Source of the DNA: Halioglobus sp.
GTDB lineage: Bacteria; Pseudomonadota; Gammaproteobacteria; Pseudomonadales; Halieaceae
NCBI GenBank assembly: GCA_020443325.1
Contig: JAGRIK010000180.1
Span: 1-36,736 of the forward strand
Direction: 5' to 3'
Length of the DNA: 36,736 nt
Shown here: one piece after another, positions 25,662 through 34,699 of the stretch
Position numbering within the stretch: the stretch's first letter is position 1
Layout of the letters: each line of letters begins with the position of its first letter
Notes under the pieces: generated by a model
The model's input: only the letters and a program-made list of their open reading frames with translations
Told to the model about the DNA's origin: nothing
Database searches by the model: none
Program-made: the position numbers and the translations under genes

Positions 25662-26701
25662 TAATTTGGTTGATCGACGCCTATCGTGCAGGCGAGCGTG
25701 GACAGGTGAACGCCCTGGTCGACGCGCTGGGCTGGCCCTGCGAGACCAAGGTGTTGAGCTATCGCAGCCATGTGTTCCTGCCGCATGTCCTCGGCCAGTC
25801 GACCCTGCGCGGCATCCGCCCGGAATCCGCCGCCCTGTTGCAGCCACCGTGGCCGGACCTGGTGATCAGCAGCGGTGTGCGCAATGAGCCGGTTTGCCGC
25901 TGGATTCGCGAGCAATCGGGTGGCCGCACACGCTATGTCCACGTCGGGCGCCCCTGGGCATCACTGGATTCCTTCGATCTCGTAATCACGACACCCCAGT
26001 ACCGGGTGCCCGATCACCCCAAGGTGCTGAACAATATGCTGACCCTGCACAGCGTCACGGAGGAGCGTCTCGCGCAGGCTCGCGCGCAGTGGGAGGACAC
26101 GTTTGCCGCATTGCCCAGACCCCGTTTTGCCGTGATGGTGGGCGGTGATAGCGGCCCCTATACGCTGGGAGAGAAGGCGGCTGCGCGCCTGGGAAGAGAG
26201 GCATCGCAGCTGGCGCGCGCCAAGGGTGGTTCGCTGTTGATCTCCACCAGTTCCCGCACTCGCCCCGCGGCGGTCGATGCGCTGCAGGCCGCCATCACGG
26301 CGCCGAATTACTTCTATCGCTGGTCGGATGCGAATGCGGATAACCCCTACCAGGGCATCCTGGCGTGGGCCGACCGCCTGATTGTTACCGGCGACAGTAT
26401 CGCGATGTTGTCGGAGGCCTGCGCCACGGGCAAGCCGGTCACAATGTTCGATCTGGGGGGTATGCGCGACAGCAACGATGAGTCCGCGCGGGATTTTCGT
26501 CTCGGGGGTACCCTGTACGCGCTGTTAATGCGCTGGTTCTGGCGCCCGTTGAGCCGGGATATCACGCTGGTTCATCGCCGCCTGCGCGAGGCGGGTTGCG
26601 TTTCATGGGTCGAGGACGTGTTGGTGACGGCCATGGTGCCCGCAGAAACCGATATGCACCGCGCGGTGGCTGCGGTGCACAGGCTATTTGGCGACACCTG
26701 A
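25655..26701 (+). CDS. ELM1-like protein (Mito_fiss_Elm1 family), probable GT-B enzyme, 348 aa
   Basis: Starts I-W-L-I-D-A-Y-R-A-G-E-R-G-Q-V-N-A-L-V-D-A-L, then P-P-W-P-D-L-V-I-S-S-G, M-V-G-G-D-S-G-P-Y, S-T-S-S-R-T-R-P, and D-N-P-Y-Q-G-I-L-A-W-A-D-R-L-I-V-T-G-D-S-I-A-M-L-S-E. These blocks mark the family named after plant ELM1, which in bacteria occurs with lipid A and surface-lipid genes and has the layout of a GT-B glycosyltransferase. The enzymatic activity is not established. ATG 25655 is chosen (GGAAG 7 bases upstream); ATG 25649 and TTG 25628 are alternatives. Its 3' end overlaps the convergent ABC transporter gene by 18 bases. A paralogue lies at 31675-32769. Confidence 0.78.
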   Translation: MPVIWLIDAYRAGERGQVNALVDALGWPCETKVLSYRSHVFLPHVLGQSTLRGIRPESAALLQPPWPDLVISSGVRNEPVCRWIREQSGGRTRYVHVGRPWASLDSFDLVITTPQYRVPDHPKVLNNMLTLHSVTEERLAQARAQWEDTFAALPRPRFAVMVGGDSGPYTLGEKAAARLGREASQLARAKGGSLLISTSSRTRPAAVDALQAAITAPNYFYRWSDANADNPYQGILAWADRLIVTGDSIAMLSEACATGKPVTMFDLGGMRDSNDESARDFRLGGTLYALLMRWFWRPLSRDITLVHRRLREAGCVSWVEDVLVTAMVPAETDMHRAVAAVHRLFGDT

Positions 26702-28426
26702 ATGGCTGGCAGCATCCGAGCGCTCCGCGCTGCCATCGCCCAATCGATACACAGTGTCAGCGCCCGCCACCAGGGCCTGGTTGTGTGAAATTGCGAGGAT
26801 AGTGAGCTGGCCTTTCAACGCGTCCAGCGCCTGTGTGACCGCTTCCTCGGTATCCTTGTCCAGTGCGCTGGTGGCCTCATCGAGAATCAGTAGCCTGGGC
26901 TGGTTGATCAGTGCGCGGGCGATCACAATGCGCTGTCGCTGGCCGCCCGAGAGTTTACCCCCGCGCTCCCCGACAACGGTATCCAGCCCCTGTGCCAGCT
27001 TGTTCACAAACTCCCAGGCTCCGGCCGCCCGCAGCGCGCGCTCCACATCGTCACTGGTCAGTGAAGGCTCCCCCAGTGTGACATTGTGGAGAATGGTGTC
27101 GTGCAGCAGGATAGTGTCCTGCGGCACGTAGCCAATCATTTTTCGCCACTGGCTGATGTCGATGTCCGCCAGCGGGATGCCGTCCAGCAGCACTTCCCCG
27201 CTCTGTGGTCGCAGCAGGCCGATAGCCAAATCGATGATGGTCGTCTTGCCCGCCCCGGAGGGGCCCACCAGCGTCGTGAGCGAGCCCGCTTCAATCTGCA
27301 ACGACAAGCCCTGGAAAACGGCGTGCTTGTCGTAGGAAAAGTGCACATTCTCCAGCGTGAGGCATTTATCGAACGTGGGTGTTATCCCGCCTTCCAGGTC
27401 CTCCCGGGCGGTTGCAGCGGCGTTGATCGAGTCGGTCAGTGACCAGTAGGCGCTCTCGCCCTCCGCCAGTTTCTGGTACTGCTTCTGTACTTTCCCGAAG
27501 TAGGAGAAGGCCCGTCCGAGCGCGACCACCAGCACCATAACGGTGGTCAGGGCCATGTCGAATTTTTCCATCGCGACATAGATGCCCAGGCAGATAAAAG
27601 CCGTGAACATAAGCTCCTGGCCCGAATTCAGCAGGGCCGCGCTGAGGACCTGTTTGCGCTGGGATTTGTTCAGCAGGTTGGTATCGTGCGCCAGCACCTG
27701 GTCCGCCAGGTATTCACGGGACATCGCCTTCAGGGGCTTCACTGATTGCAGGGTGTCGGTGAGATTCGCCATCAGTGATGTCATCAGCCGTGTTTGCTTC
27801 ATGCCCGCCTTGCGGGTGATGTTCACCAGGAAATGGGACAGCCCGATCACCACTGTCCCGGCTGCAATGGCCACCAGCGATGCGCGCCAGGACAATGCAA
27901 AGGCAACGCCGGCGTAGATGACGCCGGGAATAAGAAAGGTGAGGGCGGTCGTGCCGTTGACAAACGCCGTCGCTGCGCGCTGCGCCTCAGACGCCATCGC
28001 ATTGGTCAGCTTGCCGACGGGCTGGTGTAAAAAATACTCCCACTTGCTGCGCAGTATCGCGCGGAGCAATTGCAGTCGCAGGTCGGTGCTGACCTGCGCT
28101 GCGGTATACCCCACCTGTCGATTGGCGAGCAACAGGAACACCGTTTTGAAGGCGACACCGCCGAGGACAATGAGCAGCATGCTGCCGATTGTTGGCGCGA
28201 TGCCAAAAAACGCCAGCACGCTGAGAATTGTCTCTTCAAACGCGCTCTGGCCCTCGGCACTGGCGCCGGGAATCGCATCGGTGGCTTCAGGGCCCAGCGC
28301 GATATTCAGCAGTGGCAGCAACGCCGACACTCCGACACCCTCCGCAATACCCGACAGCAGAAGGGCCAGCATCATCAGCACGGTTTGCCAGCGATAGGCG
28401 CGGAAAAAAGCGAGCATCAGCCCCAT
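26684..28426 (-). CDS. ABC exporter, MsbA/lipid-flippase type, 580 aa
   Basis: Fused type I exporter half-transporter: six membrane segments in residues about 1-310, then the ATPase domain with Walker A G-P-S-G-A-G-K-T-T (388-396), signature L-S-G-G-Q (492-496), Walker B L-L-I-L-D-E (about 512-517) and the H-loop S-H (547-548). Proteins of this design (MsbA, PglK) flip lipids or lipid-linked sugars across the inner membrane. It is the last gene of an operon with LptF/LptG-like permeases, next to spt, so the cargo may be the sphingolipid made here (inference). Start ATG 28426 has GGAGG 9 bases upstream. Confidence 0.87.
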   Translation of the reverse strand: MGLMLAFFRAYRWQTVLMMLALLLSGIAEGVGVSALLPLLNIALGPEATDAIPGASAEGQSAFEETILSVLAFFGIAPTIGSMLLIVLGGVAFKTVFLLLANRQVGYTAAQVSTDLRLQLLRAILRSKWEYFLHQPVGKLTNAMASEAQRAATAFVNGTTALTFLIPGVIYAGVAFALSWRASLVAIAAGTVVIGLSHFLVNITRKAGMKQTRLMTSLMANLTDTLQSVKPLKAMSREYLADQVLAHDTNLLNKSQRKQVLSAALLNSGQELMFTAFICLGIYVAMEKFDMALTTVMVLVVALGRAFSYFGKVQKQYQKLAEGESAYWSLTDSINAAATAREDLEGGITPTFDKCLTLENVHFSYDKHAVFQGLSLQIEAGSLTTLVGPSGAGKTTIIDLAIGLLRPQSGEVLLDGIPLADIDISQWRKMIGYVPQDTILLHDTILHNVTLGEPSLTSDDVERALRAAGAWEFVNKLAQGLDTVVGERGGKLSGGQRQRIVIARALINQPRLLILDEATSALDKDTEEAVTQALDALKGQLTILAISHNQALVAGADTVYRLGDGSAERSDAASHSGVAK

Positions 28427-28464
28427 CGGACGGTGCCTCCCTGTGCGCTAAAGGCCATGCTGGC

Positions 28465-29535
28465 TCACCATCGCATGCGGCGCATCAGAAACAGTGCGCA
28501 CGTCAAAATGATCAGTGTGGGGAGGAGGGCGACAAACGGGATGTTCCATTGCAGCAGTTGCCCCAGCGCGAAAATTATCTGCGTGCCCAGGTAAAAGAGA
28601 ATCCCCAGCACGGCACCTATACCGATATTGATACCAAAACTGCGATCGCGCCCGGCCGTCGCCCCGGCACTGATGGAGGTGGCAAGCAATACCATCGCGA
28701 GTACTGTAAGCGGCATCAGCAGCCTCTGCCAGAAGGCGTTGAGATACTTATCCGGAGGCTGCCCGTTGTTCGCGAGGAACTGGCTGTACCTGTAGAGTAT
28801 TGACAGGTTCATGCTGTCGTCCTTGAGCGTCAGCGTGGGCAGCTCGTCGGGGGACCACAGGTTCGCAACTTCCAGTTCCTTGTGCCCCCGTGTCCGGAAC
28901 TCGCCATTGACGAGGACCTTCTCCCGCACCTGCTGGAACAGCCAGCTCCGGTCCTCGCGGACCTGCGCCGTTTGTGCCCACAGTGCGCGAACCAGTTCAT
29001 TGGATTCGTCGAATTCAAAGAGTTTGATTATCCCCGGTATTTTGCCTTCGGATATCATCGACAGGTGAATGTAACGCCGTCCATCGGTCGACCAGACCCC
29101 GCCGGGGATCCACTCATCATCGCCGCCTCCGCGCAACGCTTTTCGCTCCTGTTCCGCGGACTGCTGTAGTTGTGGTGTCACGTATTCCATGCACAGCCAG
29201 AGCCCTGTCATCAGCAGCACGGTGGGCAGGGCGAGTGCCGTGAGCAATTTGGTGGGCGGAAAACCGGTACAGCTGATAATGGTCAGTTCGTTGTATCGGT
29301 CGAGGTTGGCCAGTGCCACGATGCTGCCCAGTAACGCGATCACCGGCGCCAGGCTGACCAGTTGGTTGGGCAGGATCAGCAATGTGTAGCGGGCGACGTC
29401 GATCGCGCTGTAATCCATCTCCGTGTGATCGAGCTCCTGGGTGAAGCCGATCAGCCCGAACACGGCGGCCAGCACAAGAAGTACCAGCAACCAGCCCTTG
29501 GCCACGCTGACGCCAATATAACGCTGCAGGATCAT
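28465..29535 (-). CDS. LptG-like permease (YjgP/YjgQ family), 356 aa
   Basis: Three N-terminal membrane segments (about residues 12-125), a periplasmic beta-rich domain (about 130-260), and three C-terminal segments (about 270-350): the topology of LptF/LptG, the membrane subunits that lift LPS out of the inner membrane with the ATPase LptB. R-Y-N-E-L-T-I-I-S-C-T-G (79-90) is the coupling-helix region that meets LptB. Its ATG overlaps the LptF-like stop by four bases. No LptB, LptC or LptA is in the window. It could be the housekeeping copy or a sphingolipid-dedicated one; location favours the latter. Confidence 0.86.
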   Translation of the reverse strand: MILQRYIGVSVAKGWLLVLLVLAAVFGLIGFTQELDHTEMDYSAIDVARYTLLILPNQLVSLAPVIALLGSIVALANLDRYNELTIISCTGFPPTKLLTALALPTVLLMTGLWLCMEYVTPQLQQSAEQERKALRGGGDDEWIPGGVWSTDGRRYIHLSMISEGKIPGIIKLFEFDESNELVRALWAQTAQVREDRSWLFQQVREKVLVNGEFRTRGHKELEVANLWSPDELPTLTLKDDSMNLSILYRYSQFLANNGQPPDKYLNAFWQRLLMPLTVLAMVLLATSISAGATAGRDRSFGINIGIGAVLGILFYLGTQIIFALGQLLQWNIPFVALLPTLIILTCALFLMRRMRW

Positions 29536-30599
29536 CGACGTTTAAGCCTCGGTTGCGTGACCAGGATTATCAGCAGCCCCACCTGTAGAACGTAGGCCGT
29601 CCACAGGCCCGGTATTGCCCCGAGTTTGTCCTGTTCCATAAATGTGCGCAGTACGCTCACCATAGCGAACAGTGCGATATACGCCAACAGTGCGATGCTG
29701 AAATTGCGGAAGCGCGACTCGCGCGGCGCTGAGCGTGCCAGCGGAACTGCGATCAGTGCCAGCAGGACGGTCGCGAGCGGTATCGTGATACGCCACTGGT
29801 ATTCGGCGATGTCCTTGGGGTCGGACGAGTTCGAAAGATTCGCCGTTGTCTCGGCCTTGCGCCGGTATTTTTCCTCGGCCTCCTCGTTGGGGAGGTGCAC
29901 GATCAGCCGATTGAATTTCAGCGTCACATCGCGCTGCCTGCGCTTGTCCAGTAAATAGTTGTAGCCGTTGTAGAAAGTGGCTTGCGAGGCCTGGTTGGGG
30001 TTGAGCGTGGGCATGGCGGCGGATTCTGCAACGATGATCTCGGCGCGGCCTTTGCTGTCGTAGTTTTTCTGCAGGAATACGCCCTTGTGCAGACCGTGCT
30101 CAATATCGACATCGTTGGCAATGAAGGTGTAGTCGCTGCCACCCATTGTGACGAATTCCTTCGCGGACATCTGCTTCAGGTCAAACTGCGCAGCCGCCTG
30201 TGATTCGAGCGCGTAGCTGGTGCGAAAAGCCCAGGGCCTGCCCAGTACGGAAATCAGGCCGGTGAGAAGCGCCACGACCAGCGCCAGCTTGAACACCGCT
30301 CCCAGAATGCGGGCGCGACTCACGCCCGCGGCGTAGAACGCGCGCATTTCAGAGTCGCGGTACAGGCGGCCAATGGCCGACAGTACGGAAAAGAAGAATG
30401 CCGAGGGCAGCAGAATCTCCAGGGTGATGAGCGTGTTGAGGCCGACGAGCTTGAAAGCAGTCAGCATATCGAGCTTGCCCTCGGCTGCGAGGGAAAGCTG
30501 GCTGGCAGCAGAAAAACCGATGAAAACCAGTACCAGAAGCCCCAACCCGGTGCAAAAGGGACGAAGGATTTCAAAGCTGATGTGGCGATCGATGATCAA
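29532..30599 (-). CDS. LptF-like permease (YjgP/YjgQ family), 355 aa
   Basis: Same topology as the neighbouring LptG-like protein. The start of TTG-coded I-I-D-R-H-I-S-F-E-I-L aligns with the M-I-I-x-R-Y start of LptF. R-L-Y-R-D-S-E-M-R-A-F-Y-A-A-G-V-S is the LptB-contact region. TTG 30599 is preferred: it fits the family, AAGGA lies 10 bases upstream, and a good -10 box (TACAAT) covers 30628-30633, which would put an alternative ATG at 30638 upstream of the transcript start. Counting from that ATG would add 13 residues. First gene of the operon lptF-lptG-ABC exporter. Confidence 0.85.
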   Translation of the reverse strand: MIIDRHISFEILRPFCTGLGLLVLVFIGFSAASQLSLAAEGKLDMLTAFKLVGLNTLITLEILLPSAFFFSVLSAIGRLYRDSEMRAFYAAGVSRARILGAVFKLALVVALLTGLISVLGRPWAFRTSYALESQAAAQFDLKQMSAKEFVTMGGSDYTFIANDVDIEHGLHKGVFLQKNYDSKGRAEIIVAESAAMPTLNPNQASQATFYNGYNYLLDKRRQRDVTLKFNRLIVHLPNEEAEEKYRRKAETTANLSNSSDPKDIAEYQWRITIPLATVLLALIAVPLARSAPRESRFRNFSIALLAYIALFAMVSVLRTFMEQDKLGAIPGLWTAYVLQVGLLIILVTQPRLKRR

Positions 30600-30627
30600 G
30601 CGGTACGTTTCCTTTGGAGACTGGCCG

Positions 30628-30682
30628 GCATTGTACATGAAGCGCCAGTCGTCTGGTCATTTTGACCCGCATCGCGCATAAT
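30628..30682. promoter_or_regulatory. Divergent promoter region, lptF-like operon and sulfotransferase operon
   Basis: Plus strand: TGGTCA (30654-30659), 17 bases, CATAAT (30677-30682), 40 bases before ATG 30722. Minus strand: -10 TACAAT (complement of 30628-30633) with only a weak -35 (TGACCA) 18 bases before it. The minus -10 overlaps the ATG at 30638, an argument for the downstream TTG start of the LptF-like gene. Confidence 0.38.
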
Positions 30683-30721
30683 TGCACGCTTTGCGCATGT
30701 AGCCGCACCCTTCAGTGAGTA

Positions 30722-31672
30722 ATGACATACATGTTAAATCTGAGTGATGGCGTCAAGAAAGCGCTTATTCTCATTCCGACGCAACCGCTGCCGGCCACCA
30801 CGCGCGTTGCCCTGCGTCGCAAATATCTCGCGCGCCTGGAACTGGCGAAGGCGCACCGCGCCAATTTCCTGATTATCGGCCACCCGAAAAGCGGCAATAC
30901 CTGGCTGAAAGTAATGATTTCACGGCTTTACCAGTTACGGTACAACCTGCCGGAATCAAAGCTGATCAACACCGACGAGTTTGCCCGAAAAATCCCCGAA
31001 ATTCCCCGGCTGGCAGCGACCAATGGCTATTACAGTTACGAGGGAGAAGTGGGCCGGCTGTTGGCCTGCGGTGCCCCCGACAACCCGCTGCGGCACAAGC
31101 CGGTGCTGTTTCTCGCGCGCAACCCGATCGATATCGCCGTGTCCTGGTTTCACCAGTTCACCAAACGGCAGTCGCGCGCGAAGCAGGAATTGATCAACCA
31201 CTTTATCGAGCATCCCATCGATCGCCGCACCGTACAGATGTGGGATTTCGTTCGCTACTCGGATATCGGCCTGCCCAGTCTTATCGAGTACCAGAATACC
31301 TGGGCGCGCAACGTCGCCGAACTGGAGCACGGTATGCTGGCGCGGTACGAGGATTTGCGCTCGGAGCCCGTGCCGACACTGCACAGGATTACCCAGCTGA
31401 TGGGCGAGAATTTCAGTGAGGACGAGGTGCGCGCCGCCGTGGAGTGGGGCTCGTTCGACAATTTGCAGAAGCTGGAAACCAGCGGCACCTTCAGCCAGGG
31501 TGGCATGAAGCTGGTCAACGCCAGCGATCCCAGTACGTTCAAAGTACGCCGCGGCAAGGTCGGTGGCTATCGCGACGATTTCAACGCGGAGCAGGTCGCG
31601 GAACTCGAGGCGCTGGTCCGCGAGAATATCCTGCCCGAACTGGGCTACTGCCAGGGCAACACGGACACCTGA
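30722..31672 (+). CDS. PAPS-dependent sulfotransferase, 316 aa
   Basis: Transfers sulfate from 3'-phosphoadenylyl sulfate to a hydroxyl. The 5'-phosphosulfate loop G-H-P-K-S-G-N-T-W (residues 53-61) and the 3'-phosphate site F-L-A-R-N-P-I-D-I-A-V-S-W-F (about 138-151) are clear. R-R-G-K-V-G-G-Y near residue 285 matches the R-K-G-x-x-G-D-W block of cytosolic sulfotransferases. No signal peptide, so it works on the cytoplasmic side. It is followed after 2 bases by the second ELM1-like gene, suggesting sugar addition and sulfation of the same lipid. An ATG at 30731 is an alternative start. Confidence 0.88.
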   Translation: MTYMLNLSDGVKKALILIPTQPLPATTRVALRRKYLARLELAKAHRANFLIIGHPKSGNTWLKVMISRLYQLRYNLPESKLINTDEFARKIPEIPRLAATNGYYSYEGEVGRLLACGAPDNPLRHKPVLFLARNPIDIAVSWFHQFTKRQSRAKQELINHFIEHPIDRRTVQMWDFVRYSDIGLPSLIEYQNTWARNVAELEHGMLARYEDLRSEPVPTLHRITQLMGENFSEDEVRAAVEWGSFDNLQKLETSGTFSQGGMKLVNASDPSTFKVRRGKVGGYRDDFNAEQVAELEALVRENILPELGYCQGNTDT

Positions 31673-31674
31673 AC

Positions 31675-32769
31675 GTGACTCCCCGTACCTGGGTTATCCT
31701 CAGTGACAAGCGAGGCGACAACGGCCAGGTGGAAACTATCGTCGACGCGCTGCCGTGGCCGGTGGAGCACAAATACGTGCATATGCGGCCCGAGTTTGTG
31801 CTGGGGAAACCGCGCTACAAGCCCTCCCTCGATCACCTGGATCACAGCCGCAGCGACCCGCTGGAGGCGCCGTGGCCCGACCTGATTCTCACGGTGGGGC
31901 GGCGTCCGTCGATGGTGGCGCTATGGGTGCGCAAGCAGTCCGGGAACAAGACCAAAATTGTACTGGTGGGCAAGCCGTCGGGGTATATGCTCGATTTCTC
32001 GCTGGTGATTGCCAGTGCGGAAAACCAGATGCCGCCGATGCACAATTTTGTGCCCACAACATTGCCGCTGATGCGCGTTGCCGCCGGAGAGGTAGCCAGC
32101 GAGGCGCTCGCCTGGGAGGCGCGATTCGCGCCACTGCGCAAACCGCTGATTGCGATGCTGATCGGCGGCGAGACCAACCCCTTTATTATGAATCGCAAGG
32201 TCGCTGATGAGCTGGTGGCGACCGCGCGCTGGATCGTCGATGAGCTGGGCGGCACGCCTTATGTCACCACCAGTCGGCGCACGACACCCGAGGTTGTCGA
32301 GGTGCTGCGACAGGAGTTGCCACCCGAGGCGGTTTTCTATCAGTGGACAGCAGGCGCCACCGACAACCCCTACCGCGCACTGCTGGGGAGTGCTGACGGT
32401 TTTATCGTCACCGCAGACAGTGTCTCGATGATGGTGGAAGTCATCTACCTGCACAAACCGCTGGCGATATTCCCACTTCCGGGCGGTTGGCTGGGCAGTA
32501 TCGACCAGTGGCGCCGCTCGTTGGCACACTGGTTGTTCAATCCCCGGCAGGACTCGCTGTGGGACCGCTGGCGCCATCGAATCGCGCGGGGCGTTTACTA
32601 TATTGATGTGTTCAAGGTGCTGTGTGCCACGCGGGATTTCCGCGCTTTCCACCGCCTTCTTGTGGACGAGGGTCTGGCGGTCTGGTCGGGCCAGCCCTTT
32701 GAGCAACCGGTTGCCCAGTTGCCGGATGATGTCAGCGTGGTGATCAGGCGCATCGAGGCACTCTTCTGA
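31675..32769 (+). CDS. Second ELM1-like protein, probable GT-B enzyme, 364 aa
   Basis: Clear paralogue of the gene at 25655-26701, with the same order of blocks: W-V-I-L-S-D-K-R-G-D-N-G-Q-V, A-P-W-P-D-L-I-L-T-V-G-R-R, M-L-I-G-G-E-T-N-P-F, T-T-S-R-R-T-T-P and D-N-P-Y-R-A-L-L-G-S-A-D-G-F-I-V-T-A-D-S-V-S-M-M-V-E. Start is GTG at 31675, two bases after the sulfotransferase stop; the open frame continues further upstream inside that gene but without similarity. Two ELM1-like proteins may add two sugars, or act on different acceptors (inference). Confidence 0.78.
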   Translation: MTPRTWVILSDKRGDNGQVETIVDALPWPVEHKYVHMRPEFVLGKPRYKPSLDHLDHSRSDPLEAPWPDLILTVGRRPSMVALWVRKQSGNKTKIVLVGKPSGYMLDFSLVIASAENQMPPMHNFVPTTLPLMRVAAGEVASEALAWEARFAPLRKPLIAMLIGGETNPFIMNRKVADELVATARWIVDELGGTPYVTTSRRTTPEVVEVLRQELPPEAVFYQWTAGATDNPYRALLGSADGFIVTADSVSMMVEVIYLHKPLAIFPLPGGWLGSIDQWRRSLAHWLFNPRQDSLWDRWRHRIARGVYYIDVFKVLCATRDFRAFHRLLVDEGLAVWSGQPFEQPVAQLPDDVSVVIRRIEALF

Positions 32770-32901
32770 CGAGGGGCCTGATTACCGCTTCCCTGGAAAC
32801 ACTCTAACCACGATTTCCGCTTTTTTCTTTCTCCCGCGCGTGTAGTGTGTGTTCCGGGAATAATAAACAAGACACAGAGAGCAAGACACCGCGAGGTCCA
32901 G

Positions 32902-34692
32902 TTGTCGGTCAACAAAGGTGGTGCAGGCATATCCAGGGCGCGGCAGGGAGCGGCAGTATTGCTGGCGTGCCTGCTGTGGCTCCCCATGGCTGTGGCCGGC
33001 GCGCGCCCCAATATCGTACTGATTGTTGCGGATGATATCGGCTACTCGGATTTCGGTGCCTTCGGCGGTGAAATTGAGACACCCCATATTGATGCGCTGG
33101 CCCGGGAGGGCGTGCGCTTTGCAAACTTCCACGCCGCCTCCAGTTGCGCGCCTACCAGGGCGATGCTGCTGACGGGTGTGGATAATCACCGGGCCGGCAT
33201 CGGGAGCATGCGGGAATTGATGCCGCTGGCGCATCGCGGTGAACCCGGCTACGACGGTGTACTGAATGCGAGTGTGCAGACCATCGCCAGCCTGTTACAG
33301 GGGCTTGGGTATCGCACCTCGGTTGCCGGCAAGTGGCACGTGGGTATCGAGGACGAGAACCTGCCTCCCGCCAGGGGGTTTGACCGTTCCGTGATCCAGG
33401 CCGACAGCGGGTCTGACAATTTCGAGATGCGTCCCTACCTGCCGATGTATCCCGAAGCGCGTTGGTTCAGGAACGGCGAACGCATGCTCGCCCTTCCCGA
33501 AGGGTTTTATTCGTCGACTTTCTTTGTCGATGAAACGATCGATTTCCTGGAATCCACGCGGTCCGAGGGCAAGCCTTTTTTCGCCTATGTCGCCTTCCAG
33601 GCCAATCACCTGCCCATCCAGGCGCCCGCGCAGTTTATCGACGCTTACCGGGGCCGCTTTACCGAGGGGTGGGCAAAAATTCGGGAAGCGCGCGTGCAAA
33701 AAATCAGGGCGTCCGGGTTGCTGGACAGTGCGGCAACCCTCGCCCCCGGCCCAACGCAGGCGCAGTGGGATGCCCTGACACCCCAGGAGCAATACTTTGA
33801 GGCTCGCCGCATGCAGGCCTACGCCGGCATGGCCACCGCGATGGATTATGAGATCGGCCGCCTGGTCCGTTACCTGCGTGAGTCGGGCCAGTATGAGAAT
33901 ACTGTCTTTGTGGTGTTCTCGGACAACGGGGCGACCGCCGCCGAGCCCTACGACAATGCCTACGGGCGGCGCTGGTTGGAGAGCAATTATCATCGCGACG
34001 TTGAGACCCTGGGGGAGAAGGGCAGCTGGGTGGCCGCCGGGAGCCACTGGGGCAGGGTGTCGAATACGCCCCTCGACGGTACCAAGTTTTCTGCCGGCGA
34101 GGGCGGAGTGCGTGTTCCGCTGATTGTCTCGGGGTTGCCCGCGATCGCTGCCGGAACGGTGAATCGCGAGTTTGCCTACATCACGGACCTTGCGCCTACC
34201 TTGCTAGAGATCGCGGGAATGGCGTTGCCCGTGGTTGTGGACGGCGGGCAGACGATGACGGGCAGGAGCCTGTTACCGGCCCTGACAGGCGGTTCTGCTC
34301 CCGTGTACAGTAGCGGCGAAGCGATTGGTTACGAGTTCTCAGGCAATTCTGCGTTGTATCGCGGCCCCTACAAACTGGTGCGCAACCAGCCGCCAGACGG
34401 TGACCGGCAGTGGCGCCTGTACAACATCAGCGAGGATCCCGGCGAGACGCTGGATCTGCGTGAGCAGTTGCCTGATCTGTACCAGGACATGTTGCAGGAC
34501 TACGAGGATTATGCGCGCGACAACGGTGTGTTGCCGATGCCGGAGAACTACTCGCTTGCGCAGCAGGTGATGATCAATACGATAGTATTTTTCTACCTGC
34601 CAAAATACCTGCCCTACCTCGGGATTTTCCTGATGCTGGCAGTCGCTGTGTATTACTACCGCCGCTTTACCCGGCACAGGCAAAAGAGATGA
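32902..34692 (+). CDS. Type I sulfatase with C-terminal membrane anchor, 596 aa
   Basis: Arylsulfatase family. N-I-V-L-I-V-A-D-D-I-G-Y-S-D-F-G (metal-binding Asp pair) and S-S-C-A-P-T-R-A-M-L-L-T-G, in which C-x-P-x-R (Cys82) is the formylglycine site, are both intact. A signal peptide (about residues 10-33, ending A-V-A-G-A) directs it to the periplasm. Unusually, it ends with a membrane segment (about 565-588) and a basic tail, so it should be membrane-tethered. TTG 32902 is chosen because GAGG lies 5 bases upstream and it gives a normal signal peptide; GTG 32845 is also possible. A formylglycine-generating enzyme is not in the window. It may act on sulfated lipid or glycan. Confidence 0.88.
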   Translation: MSVNKGGAGISRARQGAAVLLACLLWLPMAVAGARPNIVLIVADDIGYSDFGAFGGEIETPHIDALAREGVRFANFHAASSCAPTRAMLLTGVDNHRAGIGSMRELMPLAHRGEPGYDGVLNASVQTIASLLQGLGYRTSVAGKWHVGIEDENLPPARGFDRSVIQADSGSDNFEMRPYLPMYPEARWFRNGERMLALPEGFYSSTFFVDETIDFLESTRSEGKPFFAYVAFQANHLPIQAPAQFIDAYRGRFTEGWAKIREARVQKIRASGLLDSAATLAPGPTQAQWDALTPQEQYFEARRMQAYAGMATAMDYEIGRLVRYLRESGQYENTVFVVFSDNGATAAEPYDNAYGRRWLESNYHRDVETLGEKGSWVAAGSHWGRVSNTPLDGTKFSAGEGGVRVPLIVSGLPAIAAGTVNREFAYITDLAPTLLEIAGMALPVVVDGGQTMTGRSLLPALTGGSAPVYSSGEAIGYEFSGNSALYRGPYKLVRNQPPDGDRQWRLYNISEDPGETLDLREQLPDLYQDMLQDYEDYARDNGVLPMPENYSLAQQVMINTIVFFYLPKYLPYLGIFLMLAVAVYYYRRFTRHRQKR

Positions 34693-34699
34693 ATACGCT

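Noticed and set aside
28465-30599. Ordinary housekeeping lptF-lptG locus
   Set aside because: The usual neighbour pepA is absent and the pair is followed by an ABC exporter beside spt. Not fully excluded; copy number in the genome would decide.
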